This document shows, piece after piece, positions 18,837 through 29,300 of a DNA stretch of 64,000 nucleotides (position 1 is the first letter of the stretch; the number at the start of each line of letters is the position of its first letter). The translations under genes and the position numbers were made by a program. The DNA is from Pontibacter ummariensis (GTDB lineage Bacteria; Bacteroidota; Bacteroidia; Cytophagales; Hymenobacteraceae). The notes under the pieces were generated by a model, which had not been told where the DNA came from, did not search any database, and was given only the letters and a program-made list of their open reading frames with translations. The stretch covers positions 186,001 through 250,000 of the forward strand of contig NZ_FZOQ01000001.1 of the NCBI RefSeq assembly GCF_900188175.1, read 5' to 3'.

Positions 18837-21125
18837 TTAAGAATGATTTGAAAGGTGGGCACGGTGTAAGTCGTGCCCACCTTTTTTCTTTTTCAGGTTT
18901 AGCTTCTTTATATCCAGCTTGTTTACCTGGTCGTGGCCTTCTGTTATCTGAATGAACTGGTTGGCCCCAATGTTGTCAAACACCTGGGTGCGGTTAGAGC
19001 CAGCCCACTTAACTTCCAGCTTATCAATCTTAGTGGCCTGCCCGAGTCCCAGTTCTGCCCGCAGGGTAGAGGCCCCAAAGCTTCCTCCGGAGTTTATATC
19101 GCGGTAAATGGTTCTTGGCTTGCCTCCGTCCGTAAAGGTTATTTTCAGGCGGGTGCCGATAGCCGCTTTGTTTGCCTTTGTCCCCTCCAGCTTTATTTTG
19201 ATCCAGTTGTTTGCAGCAGGGGAGCTTTCCTGATAGGTATTCTTAAAAAGAGCGTTCCGGTAGTTGTCGCCCTCAAAAGCACCGCCCATAACGGTGTAGA
19301 TGTCCTGGTCGCCATCGTTGTCCAGGTCACCGGCCGATACAGCATGCCCTTTCTGTAAATGGCCTACGCCCGCAGCGGTCGTTACGTCCTGAAAGTTCTT
19401 GCCTTCGTTGTTGCGGAACAGCTTGTTAGGGATAATGGACTCAAAGCTCGGATCACCGGTACCCAGGTACATGTCCAGCCAGCCATCGTTGTCAATGTCC
19501 ATGAAATTGCTGCCCATGGTGTACAGTCCCTTGCTTATCCCCACCGCTTTGGATACGTCCGTAAAGGTACCGTTTCGGTTATTGCGGTAGAGTCTGGCTT
19601 TTTCGGCATCGCTCGGCAGGCCCAGGTACTCGGCCGCTACATTGTAAGATACGCTGGGATCTGAGCTGAACTTAAAGCCCGACACGAAAATGTCGAGCCA
19701 GCCGTCATTGTCGTAGTCATAAAACCAGGTAGGGAAAGATAGCATCGGCTTGTGCAAGCCAGCCTTTTGTGTGACATCCTCAAACCGCAGCTGCTCCTTT
19801 TTTCCTAAGCCCAGGTTCCGGAACAAATAGTTCTGGCCGTATAGTGTAGACACGTAAATATCCTGCCAGCCGTCGTTGTCGTAGTCGCCGGAGGTTACGC
19901 CTTTTACGTACTGTACTAGTTCCACACCAGCCTCTTTGGCGATGTTTTTAAATACCCCCCGGTGGTTAAGGTACAGCTCGCAGGGGTTGGGGCTAAACTT
20001 GTCAGCCGTTTCGTTGCCAATGAACAGGTCCAGCCAGCCATCGTTGTTAAAGTCAGCCCAGGTAGCCGTCTGGGTCGGGTAAAAGGAGAGTAAACCTGCC
20101 TCTGCCGTTACGTCCGTAAAGGTGCCGTTACCGTTGTTGCGCAGCAATGAATTCGGTTGTTTGCCCTGATTCTCGAACCAGGCGCCGCGGAGCACCAGCA
20201 CGTCCACATAGCCGTCGTTATTGTAGTCAGCCTGCATCATGTTCAGGCTGTTGGTGATACCTTTCAGCCTAGCTCCTTCTGTCTGATCGGTGAAGGTACC
20301 GTCCCCATTGCTGTGGAAAAAGCGAATCTGGTCCCGCAGGCCATAGGAGGAGGCCATGATATCAAGGTAGCCGTCGTTGTCGAAGTCCTCCAGAATAGAG
20401 CCACCGGAAATATCATCCACATCCACACCCAGCTCTCCTGCTATTTCTTCAAAACGGGCTACAGGATGGGCTAACTCGTTTTCCAAAGGGATGAGCCACT
20501 TCTCCGGTACACTTTGCGGGTATTCTCCAAGCGTCATGTAGGCAATGTTCAGCAGCCAGCGGTACTGGAGGGCATCGGGGTTCCGGCTTAATAGCGAGGT
20601 GTAATGCTCAATCGCTTTCCGTGATCCGGTTGGGAGCTGGTGGAAACCGGCGCTAGCGATAGGGAAGATGCAGGACGCCGAGGTGTGGTTGATGAGGCAG
20701 TTTTCCTGCTCACCTAGGCGCAGATAGGCTTGGGCAATATCCCCTTCCAGTTTATCTGCCAGGTCCGCGTCTTTTGGCGTAAAGCTATAAGCGATTTGCG
20801 GTAGCTCCTGGTACAGCTTTTCGAATAACTCCGCTGCCTCTGCCGGTTTTCCTGCGCGGAGTAATTCAACGGCTTTCTGGTACTCGTAGTCAAACTTCTT
20901 TCTGCCGGTGGCTTTGCCTGCCAACTCATCAAAATGAGTTACGCGGGCATGATTGGCAAACCTGTTGTCCGGGATATAGAACCTTTGTGCCACCTCTTCC
21001 AGTAGTGTGGCCATCGCCTCATTTCCATTGTCCGGCTCTTTCTCTCCGCAGGAGGAGAGCAGGAGGGCAGCGGATAGAAAGGCGTAGGATGTTTGTTTAA
21101 AATATCTTCGAAGCTGACGCGTCAT
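18837..21125 (-). CDS. TPR-like plus FG-GAP/UnbV lipoprotein (paralogue B)
   Basis: A 762-residue lipoprotein (LSSC, C26), shorter than the other paralogues and with a different domain order. Residues ~50-215 are helical and TPR-like (AVELLRAGKPAEAAELFEKLYQ). FG-GAP repeats with D-x-N/D-x-DG loops fill ~235-640, and the ASPIC/UnbV domain is C-terminal (~655-740; NKAAIGTRLKITF, LGLGQATKIDKLEVKW). The last ~15 residues are basic and coincide with the terminator of the convergent gene, so they may be a late extension. The gene follows paralogue C by 36 bp and is probably cotranscribed with it. Resembles ASPIC/UnbV proteins found widely in Bacteroidota; function unknown. Confidence 0.92.
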   Translation of the reverse strand: MTRQLRRYFKQTSYAFLSAALLLSSCGEKEPDNGNEAMATLLEEVAQRFYIPDNRFANHARVTHFDELAGKATGRKKFDYEYQKAVELLRAGKPAEAAELFEKLYQELPQIAYSFTPKDADLADKLEGDIAQAYLRLGEQENCLINHTSASCIFPIASAGFHQLPTGSRKAIEHYTSLLSRNPDALQYRWLLNIAYMTLGEYPQSVPEKWLIPLENELAHPVARFEEIAGELGVDVDDISGGSILEDFDNDGYLDIMASSYGLRDQIRFFHSNGDGTFTDQTEGARLKGITNSLNMMQADYNNDGYVDVLVLRGAWFENQGKQPNSLLRNNGNGTFTDVTAEAGLLSFYPTQTATWADFNNDGWLDLFIGNETADKFSPNPCELYLNHRGVFKNIAKEAGVELVQYVKGVTSGDYDNDGWQDIYVSTLYGQNYLFRNLGLGKKEQLRFEDVTQKAGLHKPMLSFPTWFYDYDNDGWLDIFVSGFKFSSDPSVSYNVAAEYLGLPSDAEKARLYRNNRNGTFTDVSKAVGISKGLYTMGSNFMDIDNDGWLDMYLGTGDPSFESIIPNKLFRNNEGKNFQDVTTAAGVGHLQKGHAVSAGDLDNDGDQDIYTVMGGAFEGDNYRNALFKNTYQESSPAANNWIKIKLEGTKANKAAIGTRLKITFTDGGKPRTIYRDINSGGSFGASTLRAELGLGQATKIDKLEVKWAGSNRTQVFDNIGANQFIQITEGHDQVNKLDIKKLNLKKKKGGHDLHRAHLSNHS
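18851..18890 (+). terminator. Terminator overlapping the 3' end of the opposite gene
   Basis: A 13-bp perfect stem (18851-18863 with 18872-18884) with an 8-base loop runs into a T-rich tail (TTTTTTCTTTTTC). It terminates the plus-strand FG-GAP transcript ending at 18824. The hairpin lies inside the last codons of the minus-strand paralogue B (stop at 18837-18839), so the same bases encode that protein's odd Lys/His-rich tail. Confidence 0.8.
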
Positions 21126-21161
21126 TTTGAATGCTATTGAAGCCCCGGTAGGAGGTTATAA

Positions 21162-24100
21162 TTACTTGATTTTTCTGCTTGCTCCCTTAAAGTCATAAGC
21201 AACGACAGAGGTGGCATGTTGTGGGATCAGGACGTTTCTGGAGGACTGAGACAGGTAGCCTGAACCATAGTAAAGTTCTTTTATGAGTTTTTTGCCAGAA
21301 TCCAGGCTTATCTCCACTCTGGCGTCAGAAGGCCTGGTAGTTAGCACCTGGCCTTTCCTTCCCGCCGGGTTTGTGGTGTAGGCTTGCAGCGGTCCGTTGT
21401 TATTCGCTGCAAGAACCAGCGGCCTGCCATCTGGGAGCATTAACTCTGCCATTCCCTTTGCATCGCCGTCTACTAAAAAGCCGCTTTGTTGTAAGGAGAC
21501 AGGCTGGAATTCTCCCTTGCCGTTGCCTTTCAAAAGGAGGCCAGTAAAAGCATCGTAGGCACCGCTGATTACCTCTGTTGCCTGTGAGTTACCGGAGAGC
21601 AGGGCGTCCAGGTTACCGTCGCCGTCATAATCGTTTATGGTGATGCCAAACACCGGGGCAAACTGCGCCTGCATCGGCAAGGCTTTGATCTGGAACTTAC
21701 CGCCCCCTAGGTTCTCGATGTAAGAGGTTTGCATGTTTACGCTTCTAAGCACATAAGAGCGTTGCATTTCTGCCGGTAGCAATACTTCCGTAACAGAGGC
21801 ACGGGCATAGCTCTCGTACGTAGTAAAGCGCCTGCGCATGGACACCATCTGGTCAAAGATATCATCGCGGGGGCGTGCGGGCACATTCTTGCCCATGACA
21901 TAGTGCGCCAGTATGGGGTCCATGCTGCCGTTATTGTCATAGTCGGCGGCGTATACACTTACAGGTTCAGCGTCCGATGCCTTTAATTTGGTGTTCAGGC
22001 CGAGGTTACCCGCAATGTAATCGATGTCGCCGTCGTTGTCTAAATCACCTCCTGCCAGGCTGTTCCACCAGCCGCTGGTATTAGGCAATCCGGTAGCAGT
22101 CGCTACGTTCTGAAGTTTGCCGTTCACATTCCGGAAGAAAGTGATGGGCATGCCTTCTCCGGTAACGATCAGGTCAACCGCCCTGTCGTTGTCGAAATCA
22201 GTCCAGAGGGCAGCCGTTAGCATTCCCAGGTTGTATAGCTCAGGACATATCTGCTTGGTGGCATCCCGGAACTTCCCACCTTCATTTAGCAGGACATAGC
22301 TTACAGCCGGGGCAGGGTAGTGCTGTGGGTACATCCTGCCTCCAACAAATAAATCCAGGTCTCCATCACCATCCATGTCTGCAGCCGTCACAAACGAGCC
22401 ACTGGAGGTGGTGTTAGGGAGTGCCTGGGCGTCCAGCGTGTACCTGCCCTTACCATCATTCTTGTAAAGTTTGTCCTGGTAGTACTGGGAGTTGGCTGGA
22501 AACTCGCTTCCGCCGCTTACCACGTACAGGTCCAGGTCACCGTCACCATCCGCATCAAAGAACAGACTGCCCATGTCTTCTTCATACTTTGTCTGATCAG
22601 TGATGGCAGTGCTTGTAAAGGTGCCGTTTTTCGACTGCAGAAAAATCCTGCCTGGATACTTAAAGGCCCCCCCTACATAAAAGTCTTCCAGGTTATCCCC
22701 GTTCACATCGCCCACCGAAATGCCCGGTCCGTTCTGAGAATATTTGTGCGGGAGCAGCGGCTGTATCTTAAAGTCGATGTAAGGCTCCTCTATATGGGTG
22801 TAAGTTATCCGATACTCCGGGCTGGCATTGTGGAACAGTGGCGACGAAGGCTTCGTTCGCTCTTGAGTAGCAACGGCATCCTGGTGATGAAGCGTTAGTA
22901 CCTGGTTGCCTTTTACATCCTCCAGGCGCTGTACCTTCCCGTCCGGCCAGGTAACTTCCAGGGCTGTCACCGTTGCATCCTGCCCTAACCCAAAGTGTAA
23001 GTAAGGTTCAACCGTAGACATAAAGCCACGGTACGGAGAGTGCTCCTGGTACTGCTCTTTGTCTCCCTGTATCAATTTTACCTTAGCTCCATACCCTGCC
23101 GCATTTGCTTTGTCTCCCTGTAGTTTTATCCGCAGGAAATTGTTCTTGAGCTGCTTTTGGGCATTGTTGCGGTACACAAAGGCCTTTCCATTGATGTTGT
23201 TGGTCACCAGGTCCAGGTCTCCGTCTCCATCCAGGTCGGCATAGGCCGCTCCGTTTGAGAAGGAGGGTGTTTCCAATCCCCAGGCTTTGGTCTCATTGCT
23301 GAAAGTGAAGTCTCCTTTGTTCCGGTACATGTAATTCGACTTCTCCGCATTTGGCAGCTGGTTCACTACCTCCAGCAACTGCTTGTTCAGTATATCCAGG
23401 GGCACAGAGCTGTTAAGGCCCTGCATGCGGTACATGATAAAGTCGCGGTTGGTGATATCCTTTGGAAAACCGTTGGTAATGTGCAGGTCTTTGTAGCCAT
23501 CGTTGTCGAAGTCAGCCAACAGGGGGCTCCAGCTCCAGTCAGTGCTATGCACACCTGCCAGTTGCCCTATTTCGCTGAAGGTCCCGTTGCCATTGTTCAG
23601 CTGAAGCGTGTTGCGCATGTACTGCGGCGTATAGCCATTCTGGATTTCCGCCATAAAGCGGTCATAGTTCATGCCCCCAAACATCAGCTTTGTGCGTAGG
23701 TTGTCTTCCGGCAGCATGTCCACGGTGATGATGTCAACCAGCCCGTCGTTATTGAAATCAGCTACGTCGTTGCCCATCGCTGACTGGCTCTGATGCTTGA
23801 AGTAAGCGGCCGCTCTGTCGGTAAAAGTGCCGTTGCCATTGTTCAGGTACAGGGCGTCATTCGACAAATAATCATTCGACACGTACACGTCTGGCCAGCC
23901 ATCCTGGTTAATGTCGCTGATGGCTACGCCCAAGCCGTGTCCTTCCACCAGGATACCTGCTGCCTTCGAAACATCCGTAAAGGTATTATTCCCGTTGTTT
24001 CGGTAGAGCTTATCCGTGTTCTTGCTGGAGCCATCCCGCAACTGGGGGCGCAGCAGGTTTGGGTTTGTTTCTTCCAGGGTATGGTTGAGCAGGTAGAGGT

Positions 24101-24707
24101 CCAGGTCCCCGTCCTTGTCATAGTCAAAAAAGGCAGCATGCGTGGAGTAGCTGCTGTCGTCCAGCCCGTATTGCTGCGCGGCCTCTGTAAAGGTATTATC
24201 CTGGTTATTGATGTAGAGTAGGTTCTTGCGCTTGTCAGGAGTGGTCCTGCCCGTCACGCAGACATAGATGTCCTGGTAGCCGTCATTGTTTACGTCCGCA
24301 ACAGCCACGCCGCTTGCCCAGCGGCCGGATGTACGGATACCCGCCTGCTCGGTAATATCCTCAAACTTTAAGTTGCCTTTGTTCAGGTATAGCCTGCTGG
24401 GCACCATGTTGCCCGCAAAGAAAATATCTTGCTGCCCGTCGTTGTTAAAGTCCCCGACGGCCACCCCGCCTCCGTTATAGAAATACTCAAACTCCAGCAC
24501 GTTCAGGGCCGGTGTCTCTGTGAGCGTGTTCGCAAAGGATACCCCTGTTTCCGAATCAGGAAGCCGCTGGAACAGGGTAGGTTCCGCTGCCTGGGCCTGC
24601 CCTGTGGTTGTCTCCGTTGCAGGCCTGTTTTCGGAGCAGGCAGCAGCCAACAGGGCAATGGCAGCAAGCGTTATTCCTTTGAATTTATAAGTGGGAGAGG
24701 TAGGCAT
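21162..24707 (-). CDS. FG-GAP/VCBS-repeat, ASPIC/UnbV-domain lipoprotein (paralogue C)
   Basis: A 1181-residue lipoprotein (lipobox AAAC, C24) colinear with paralogues A, D and E. The N-terminal module begins TGVSFANTLTETPALN and FYNGGGVAVGDFNNDGQQD, followed by repeated Asp-rich calcium loops. An ASPIC/UnbV domain is near 525-610 (GYGAKVKLIQGD, LEVTWPDGK), followed by a second propeller block beginning LLPHKYSQNGPG and the shared ending YYGSGYLSQSSR. It is followed by paralogue B after 36 bp and preceded by the haloperoxidase gene, from which a hairpin separates it. Probably surface-exposed; ligand unknown. Confidence 0.93.
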   Translation of the reverse strand: MPTSPTYKFKGITLAAIALLAAACSENRPATETTTGQAQAAEPTLFQRLPDSETGVSFANTLTETPALNVLEFEYFYNGGGVAVGDFNNDGQQDIFFAGNMVPSRLYLNKGNLKFEDITEQAGIRTSGRWASGVAVADVNNDGYQDIYVCVTGRTTPDKRKNLLYINNQDNTFTEAAQQYGLDDSSYSTHAAFFDYDKDGDLDLYLLNHTLEETNPNLLRPQLRDGSSKNTDKLYRNNGNNTFTDVSKAAGILVEGHGLGVAISDINQDGWPDVYVSNDYLSNDALYLNNGNGTFTDRAAAYFKHQSQSAMGNDVADFNNDGLVDIITVDMLPEDNLRTKLMFGGMNYDRFMAEIQNGYTPQYMRNTLQLNNGNGTFSEIGQLAGVHSTDWSWSPLLADFDNDGYKDLHITNGFPKDITNRDFIMYRMQGLNSSVPLDILNKQLLEVVNQLPNAEKSNYMYRNKGDFTFSNETKAWGLETPSFSNGAAYADLDGDGDLDLVTNNINGKAFVYRNNAQKQLKNNFLRIKLQGDKANAAGYGAKVKLIQGDKEQYQEHSPYRGFMSTVEPYLHFGLGQDATVTALEVTWPDGKVQRLEDVKGNQVLTLHHQDAVATQERTKPSSPLFHNASPEYRITYTHIEEPYIDFKIQPLLPHKYSQNGPGISVGDVNGDNLEDFYVGGAFKYPGRIFLQSKNGTFTSTAITDQTKYEEDMGSLFFDADGDGDLDLYVVSGGSEFPANSQYYQDKLYKNDGKGRYTLDAQALPNTTSSGSFVTAADMDGDGDLDLFVGGRMYPQHYPAPAVSYVLLNEGGKFRDATKQICPELYNLGMLTAALWTDFDNDRAVDLIVTGEGMPITFFRNVNGKLQNVATATGLPNTSGWWNSLAGGDLDNDGDIDYIAGNLGLNTKLKASDAEPVSVYAADYDNNGSMDPILAHYVMGKNVPARPRDDIFDQMVSMRRRFTTYESYARASVTEVLLPAEMQRSYVLRSVNMQTSYIENLGGGKFQIKALPMQAQFAPVFGITINDYDGDGNLDALLSGNSQATEVISGAYDAFTGLLLKGNGKGEFQPVSLQQSGFLVDGDAKGMAELMLPDGRPLVLAANNNGPLQAYTTNPAGRKGQVLTTRPSDARVEISLDSGKKLIKELYYGSGYLSQSSRNVLIPQHATSVVAYDFKGASRKIK

Positions 24708-24721
24708 AGGCTCTGGTAATT

Positions 24722-24768
24722 AAAAAAGCAGTAAGCGGGTGCGTGAGACCAGTGCCAACTGCTTTTTT
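24722..24768. terminator. A/T-flanked hairpin between haloperoxidase and paralogue C
   Basis: AAAAAAGCAGT (24722-24732) pairs with ACTGCTTTTTT (24758-24768) around a 25-base loop. Runs of A and T on both sides make it a terminator on either strand. On the minus strand it would end the haloperoxidase message before paralogue C, implying partial read-through or a separate promoter for C. Confidence 0.6.
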
Positions 24769-24801
24769 ATGATAATGCTTTTAATTAAAAGGACAGGTAA
24801 C

Positions 24802-26151
24802 TTACAACTGGGCTGTCTGGTCCATCCTGCGCGTTCTTAGCTTGGTGAGAATCAGATTGCCTACCGTTTTTCCTTGCTCAGCGCCCAGATCACAGGCGGG
24901 GCGGAAGTGAATGCCACCGTATATTCTGCTTTCTCCTACTTCTATGGCAGCCTCGTTAAAGGAGTTGAACGTACGGGTAGGCAGCCCTATGGCTAGCTGT
25001 GTAGAGTCTACAAAAGCATAGTTGTCTCCAAACTTATGCGTCAGAACAGTGGCCGCCGCCGCTGAGATAACGCTGTGGCCGCTCGGGTACTCCGGAAACG
25101 GAGGGGTTTGCAGGATTGGGTCCCAGTCCGCGTCTATGTAGCGCTCGATGTAAGTATCCGGACGAATGGAGTTATAGGCGTATTTCGCGTCCCAGCAGCT
25201 GATGAAGCCGTCAGCCAGCGCCGTGGCAACCATCACATACGTTTCGGCAGCCTCCATCATGTCCAGCTTGTTTTTTCGGATTGCAGAGCTGGTGATCGAC
25301 ATCCAGTGGCCCGGAGGCGTTAGTTTCTGCTTGAAGTACATCACATGCCCTGTTGTGTAGGAAACGTTCGGGTTATCGTCCCAGAAGCGGGCGATCAGGA
25401 GCTTTTCGTCGTCTATGTTTTTCACGATTTCATACACCTCCATGGCATCCTTGTAAAAGTCAGAGGTGGCGAGGGAGTCAAAAGCAGTAGGCGTTTTGGG
25501 CTTGCACTGCGCCGCAGAATCCATGGCAAAAGGCCTGATCTTGTTCCAGTGAGGCTCTACCGCCGGCATGTAATCCGGGGCAGTGGGCTGCCAGGCGCCG
25601 GGCTCGTTTGAAACCACATGGCGTGTAAGCGCGCGTGTTTCCACGTACCCGTCTTTCTTCGCCCAGGCCAGGATGTGCTCGCCTACCTGCCGCCCATAGT
25701 CGATCGAATTGTGCAGGACCTCTTCCCGGATACCGATCTCTTTGACCTGTGCCAGGTACGCTGCTTCGTACTCCTGCACCTTCAGCTCGTCCAGCACCAA
25801 CTTTTGCCCAACAGTAGAGAAGGCGATGATGCTGGAAACAGGCAGGTACAGTTCTTTCCCCTCTTCAGGCTGTGGCACATTCACTAAGCCGTTCAGTTGG
25901 CTGGAGAGCGACTGGTAAGCGGGATAGGCAGGCGCCAGTGCCTCGTACGCCGCTATATTCGGATAGGAGTAAATACGGCTGGCCACGGGCGGCGAGAAGA
26001 TATCCTTGATGATGATCTCACTTAAGTGCCTGTTCCATACCACCAGCTGTGACTGCGAAAACCTGTCTAAGCCTGCCACATCATGTTTTTCCTCACAGCT
26101 AAACACGAAGGGTACTACCAGCAAAAGGAGTAATAGCTTTACACGTTGCAT
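24802..26151 (-). CDS. Vanadium haloperoxidase / PAP2-superfamily lipoprotein
   Basis: A 449-residue predicted lipoprotein (VFSC, C19) with the full vanadate/phosphate-binding signature of the vanadium haloperoxidase-PAP2 superfamily: K323 and R330-P331 in KYAYNSIRP, PSGH at 356-359, and R409 with H415 in SRIYGGIH. Its length and spacing match bacterial vanadium-dependent haloperoxidase-like proteins rather than short PAP2 lipid phosphatases, but halogenating activity versus acid-phosphatase activity cannot be decided by eye. The frame opens at 26283; the ATG at 26151 (or 26169) gives a proper lipoprotein signal. It sits between FG-GAP paralogues D and C on the same strand, which suggests a shared envelope function. 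Confidence 0.88.
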   Translation of the reverse strand: MQRVKLLLLLLVVPFVFSCEEKHDVAGLDRFSQSQLVVWNRHLSEIIIKDIFSPPVASRIYSYPNIAAYEALAPAYPAYQSLSSQLNGLVNVPQPEEGKELYLPVSSIIAFSTVGQKLVLDELKVQEYEAAYLAQVKEIGIREEVLHNSIDYGRQVGEHILAWAKKDGYVETRALTRHVVSNEPGAWQPTAPDYMPAVEPHWNKIRPFAMDSAAQCKPKTPTAFDSLATSDFYKDAMEVYEIVKNIDDEKLLIARFWDDNPNVSYTTGHVMYFKQKLTPPGHWMSITSSAIRKNKLDMMEAAETYVMVATALADGFISCWDAKYAYNSIRPDTYIERYIDADWDPILQTPPFPEYPSGHSVISAAAATVLTHKFGDNYAFVDSTQLAIGLPTRTFNSFNEAAIEVGESRIYGGIHFRPACDLGAEQGKTVGNLILTKLRTRRMDQTAQL

Positions 26152-26355
26152 AACCTTAGCGCTTCTCATAACCTGAATTAGTAAGAATGTATCGATATTA
26201 TAACTGGGTTGAAGTCTTGTATAACTTGTATAAAAGGGCTCAGGCGCTGCCAAAGCCTGTTTACAGGTGTTGTAAGTAAGCAATTACTTTGCTTAGAAAC
26301 AAGTTCCGGGTTCAGGCACAATTATTGAAATTTTCACGTCTTTTATAATGCCAGG

Positions 26356-29300
26356 CTAAGGATGAAGCGCCAGGCTTTCTTGCTGTAAGGCCACCTCCCT
26401 GCCTTTTCCCTTAAAGTCGTAGATGGTTATAGCTCGTGCTCCTGCCGGTACAGCTAGTGTTCTGGACGATTGTGACAGGTAAGTAGCCCCGTAGTAGAAC
26501 TCCTGCCGTACCTCTCTGCCGTCCTGCAGGGTTATGCTGGCCCAGGCATCCGCAGGGCTTAGTTGTACGACTCTTTTCTGCTGCCCGTACCTGAACGCTT
26601 TAATCGTGCCCTGGTTGGAGGAGGACAACACCATGGTTTGGCCTGTTGGTAGGGCAAGCTCGGCAAGGGCCTTCGCATCTGAGTCCACAAAGAAGCCGCT
26701 GCGGGTAACGGGCACCGGGGCAAAACCTCCTTTGCCGTTTCCGTGCAGGTACAACCCAATGGAGGCATCATACCAACCTGTCTGTATTTCGGTGCCATAG
26801 TTGTTCCCGGTGAGCAGCAGGTCCAGGTTGCCGTCTCCGTTGTAGTCATTTACTGCCATGCCAAAGGCGGGTGCCACCTGCGCCTGTACCGGCAGGGGGT
26901 GCACCTTAAACGTGCCCTTACCCAGGTTCTGGATATAACTACTTTGCAAATGCGTGCTTTTGGCGGTAATGGCTCCTCTTAGCCATTCTTCCGGGAAAAG
27001 CTCCTCATAGCCAATCCTGGCATAAGAGTCAAAGGACTGATACTTTCTGCGCAGGGTTACCATCTGGTCTGTCATGGCATCGCGGGGATGCGCCGGGTAG
27101 TTTTTGCCCATCAGGTAATGCCCTAACACAGGGTCTATACTGCCGTTGCTGTCGAAGTCCTTGGCCGTGATGGAGACAGGCGCTTTCGCAGAAGCCTTGT
27201 AATCCGAGTTAAGGCCGAAGTTACCACCAATATAGTCAATGTCCCCGTCGTTGTCGAAGTCACCGGCCGCCAGGCTGTTCCACCAGCCAACAGCGTCCTG
27301 CAGTCCTGAATCCTGGGTCACATTTGCAAACTTGCCGTTTTTGTTCTTAAACAGGCTCACCGGCATCCATTCGCCAGCCACCATCAGGTCTACCTGCCCG
27401 TCGTTATCTGCATCGGTCCAAAGGGCTGCGGTAATTAAGCCGTATTGTGTTAACTCCGGGCATACCTGAGCCGTTACGTCTGTAAAATGGCCTCCATTGT
27501 TTTGCAGAATATAGCTTTTGGCAGGCAATGGATAGCGCTGGGGCACTACTCTGCCTCCCACAAACAGATCCAGGTCACCGTCCCTGTCATAGTCTGCGGC
27601 TATCACGCAGGAGCCGCTGGACCTCGTGTCTGGCAAGGCGGAGGTGCTTTTTTCAAAGGCTCCCTTGCCATCGTTCCGGTACAGGCGGTCCTGGTATTCG
27701 GCAGCCCCTTCCTGAAACTCACTACCACCGCTCACCACATACAGGTCCAGGTCGCCATCATTGTCCGCATCAAAGAACAGGGCGCCCATATCGTCGCTAT
27801 GCTTATCGGTGTCTGTAAAAGGAGCTTCTTTGAATTTTCCTCCGGTTAGCTGCAGGTACAGTTTCCCGGCAGCGTCAGAGGAGCCGCCTACATAAAAGTC
27901 TTCCAGGCCGTCACCGTTCACGTCTCCTACCGCCAGGCCAGGCCCGCCCTGCGAGTACTTCTGCATGAGCAGGGGCTGTAGTTTAAAGTCTACAAAGTCG
28001 TACTCCTTGTGCTTATAGCCAATGCCTGTTACGGTGCTGTCCAGTGGCTGGAAAAGGGTTGCGATAGGAGCAGAAGCCGGTGCTGTGGCCGGGGCTACGG
28101 CATCTGCATGCTTCAGGGTTAGTACCTGGTCTGCTTTCACGTTTTGCAGGGTCTGCTGCCGGCCATCGGGCCACACAATTTCCAGGGTGTTTACCAAGGT
28201 GTCTTTCCCGAGGCCAAAGTGGGCAACGTTCTCTACGGTCGACTTGTAGCCCCGGTATACGGAGTGATCATGGTACAGCTGCCGCTCCCCATATCTCAAG
28301 GTGAGCTTTACACCCATGCCGGCTTTGTTTTTCTGGTCCCCCTCAAACTTCACGCGTAGGTAATGCCGGTCAGGAAGGGTATTCGCATTATTGCTGTAGA
28401 TAAAGGCTTGCTGGTCTATGTTGTTCATGATCAGGTCCAGGTCGCCATCATTGTCCAGGTCGGCAAAGGCAGTACCGTTGGTGTAGGAGGGAGCATCCAG
28501 GCCCCATTCCACTGACTTATCAGCAAAAGAGAGGTTTCCTGTATTCTGGTACACATAGTTGTGTACTTTCACCCCGGGGAGCTCCTTGATTAGCTTGGCC
28601 ATCGTTTGGGACTTGTGGGCTTCGTCCCCGAACTGGCTTTCCTGGCGCTTGTAGATGATAAAGTCGAGGTTGGTAACGTCCTTCCGGTAACCGTTGGTGA
28701 TCAGCAGGTCACGTTGCCCGTCATTGTCGTAGTCCGCGAACAAGGGAGCCCAGCTCCAGTCTGTTCTGTGGATACCCGCTAGCTGGCCCACTTCGCTGAA
28801 GGTGCCATTGCCGTTGTTGAGTTGCAAGGTGTTGCGAATGTATTGTGGCTGGTAGCCTAACGAAAGGTTATGCTTGAAACGGTCGTAGTTGGCCGCCGCT
28901 ATCATTGTTTTTTCCCGGAGGTTGTCAGGTGGCAGCATGTCTACCGTCACAATGTCCAGGAGACCATCGTTATTGAAGTCGGCAATGTCTGTACCCATGG
29001 CGTTCCAGCTCTGATGCTTCAGGTACTGCCTGGATTGATCTGAGAAAGTACCGTCTCCATTGTTGATGTACAGCAGGTCGTTTGTGATAAAGTCATTGGC
29101 GGCGTAAACATCGGGCCAGCCATCGTTGTTGATATCTGCGATGCCTATCCCCAGGCCATACCCTTCGATCAGGATGCCAGCTTCTCTGGAAACGTTCGTA
29201 AACGTGTTGTTGCCGTTGTTCCGGTAAAGCCTGTCTGTGCTCAGGCCCTGTCCGTCTACTTTCTTAGGCCGTGCATTATTGCGCGGGAAGCTCTCCAGGG

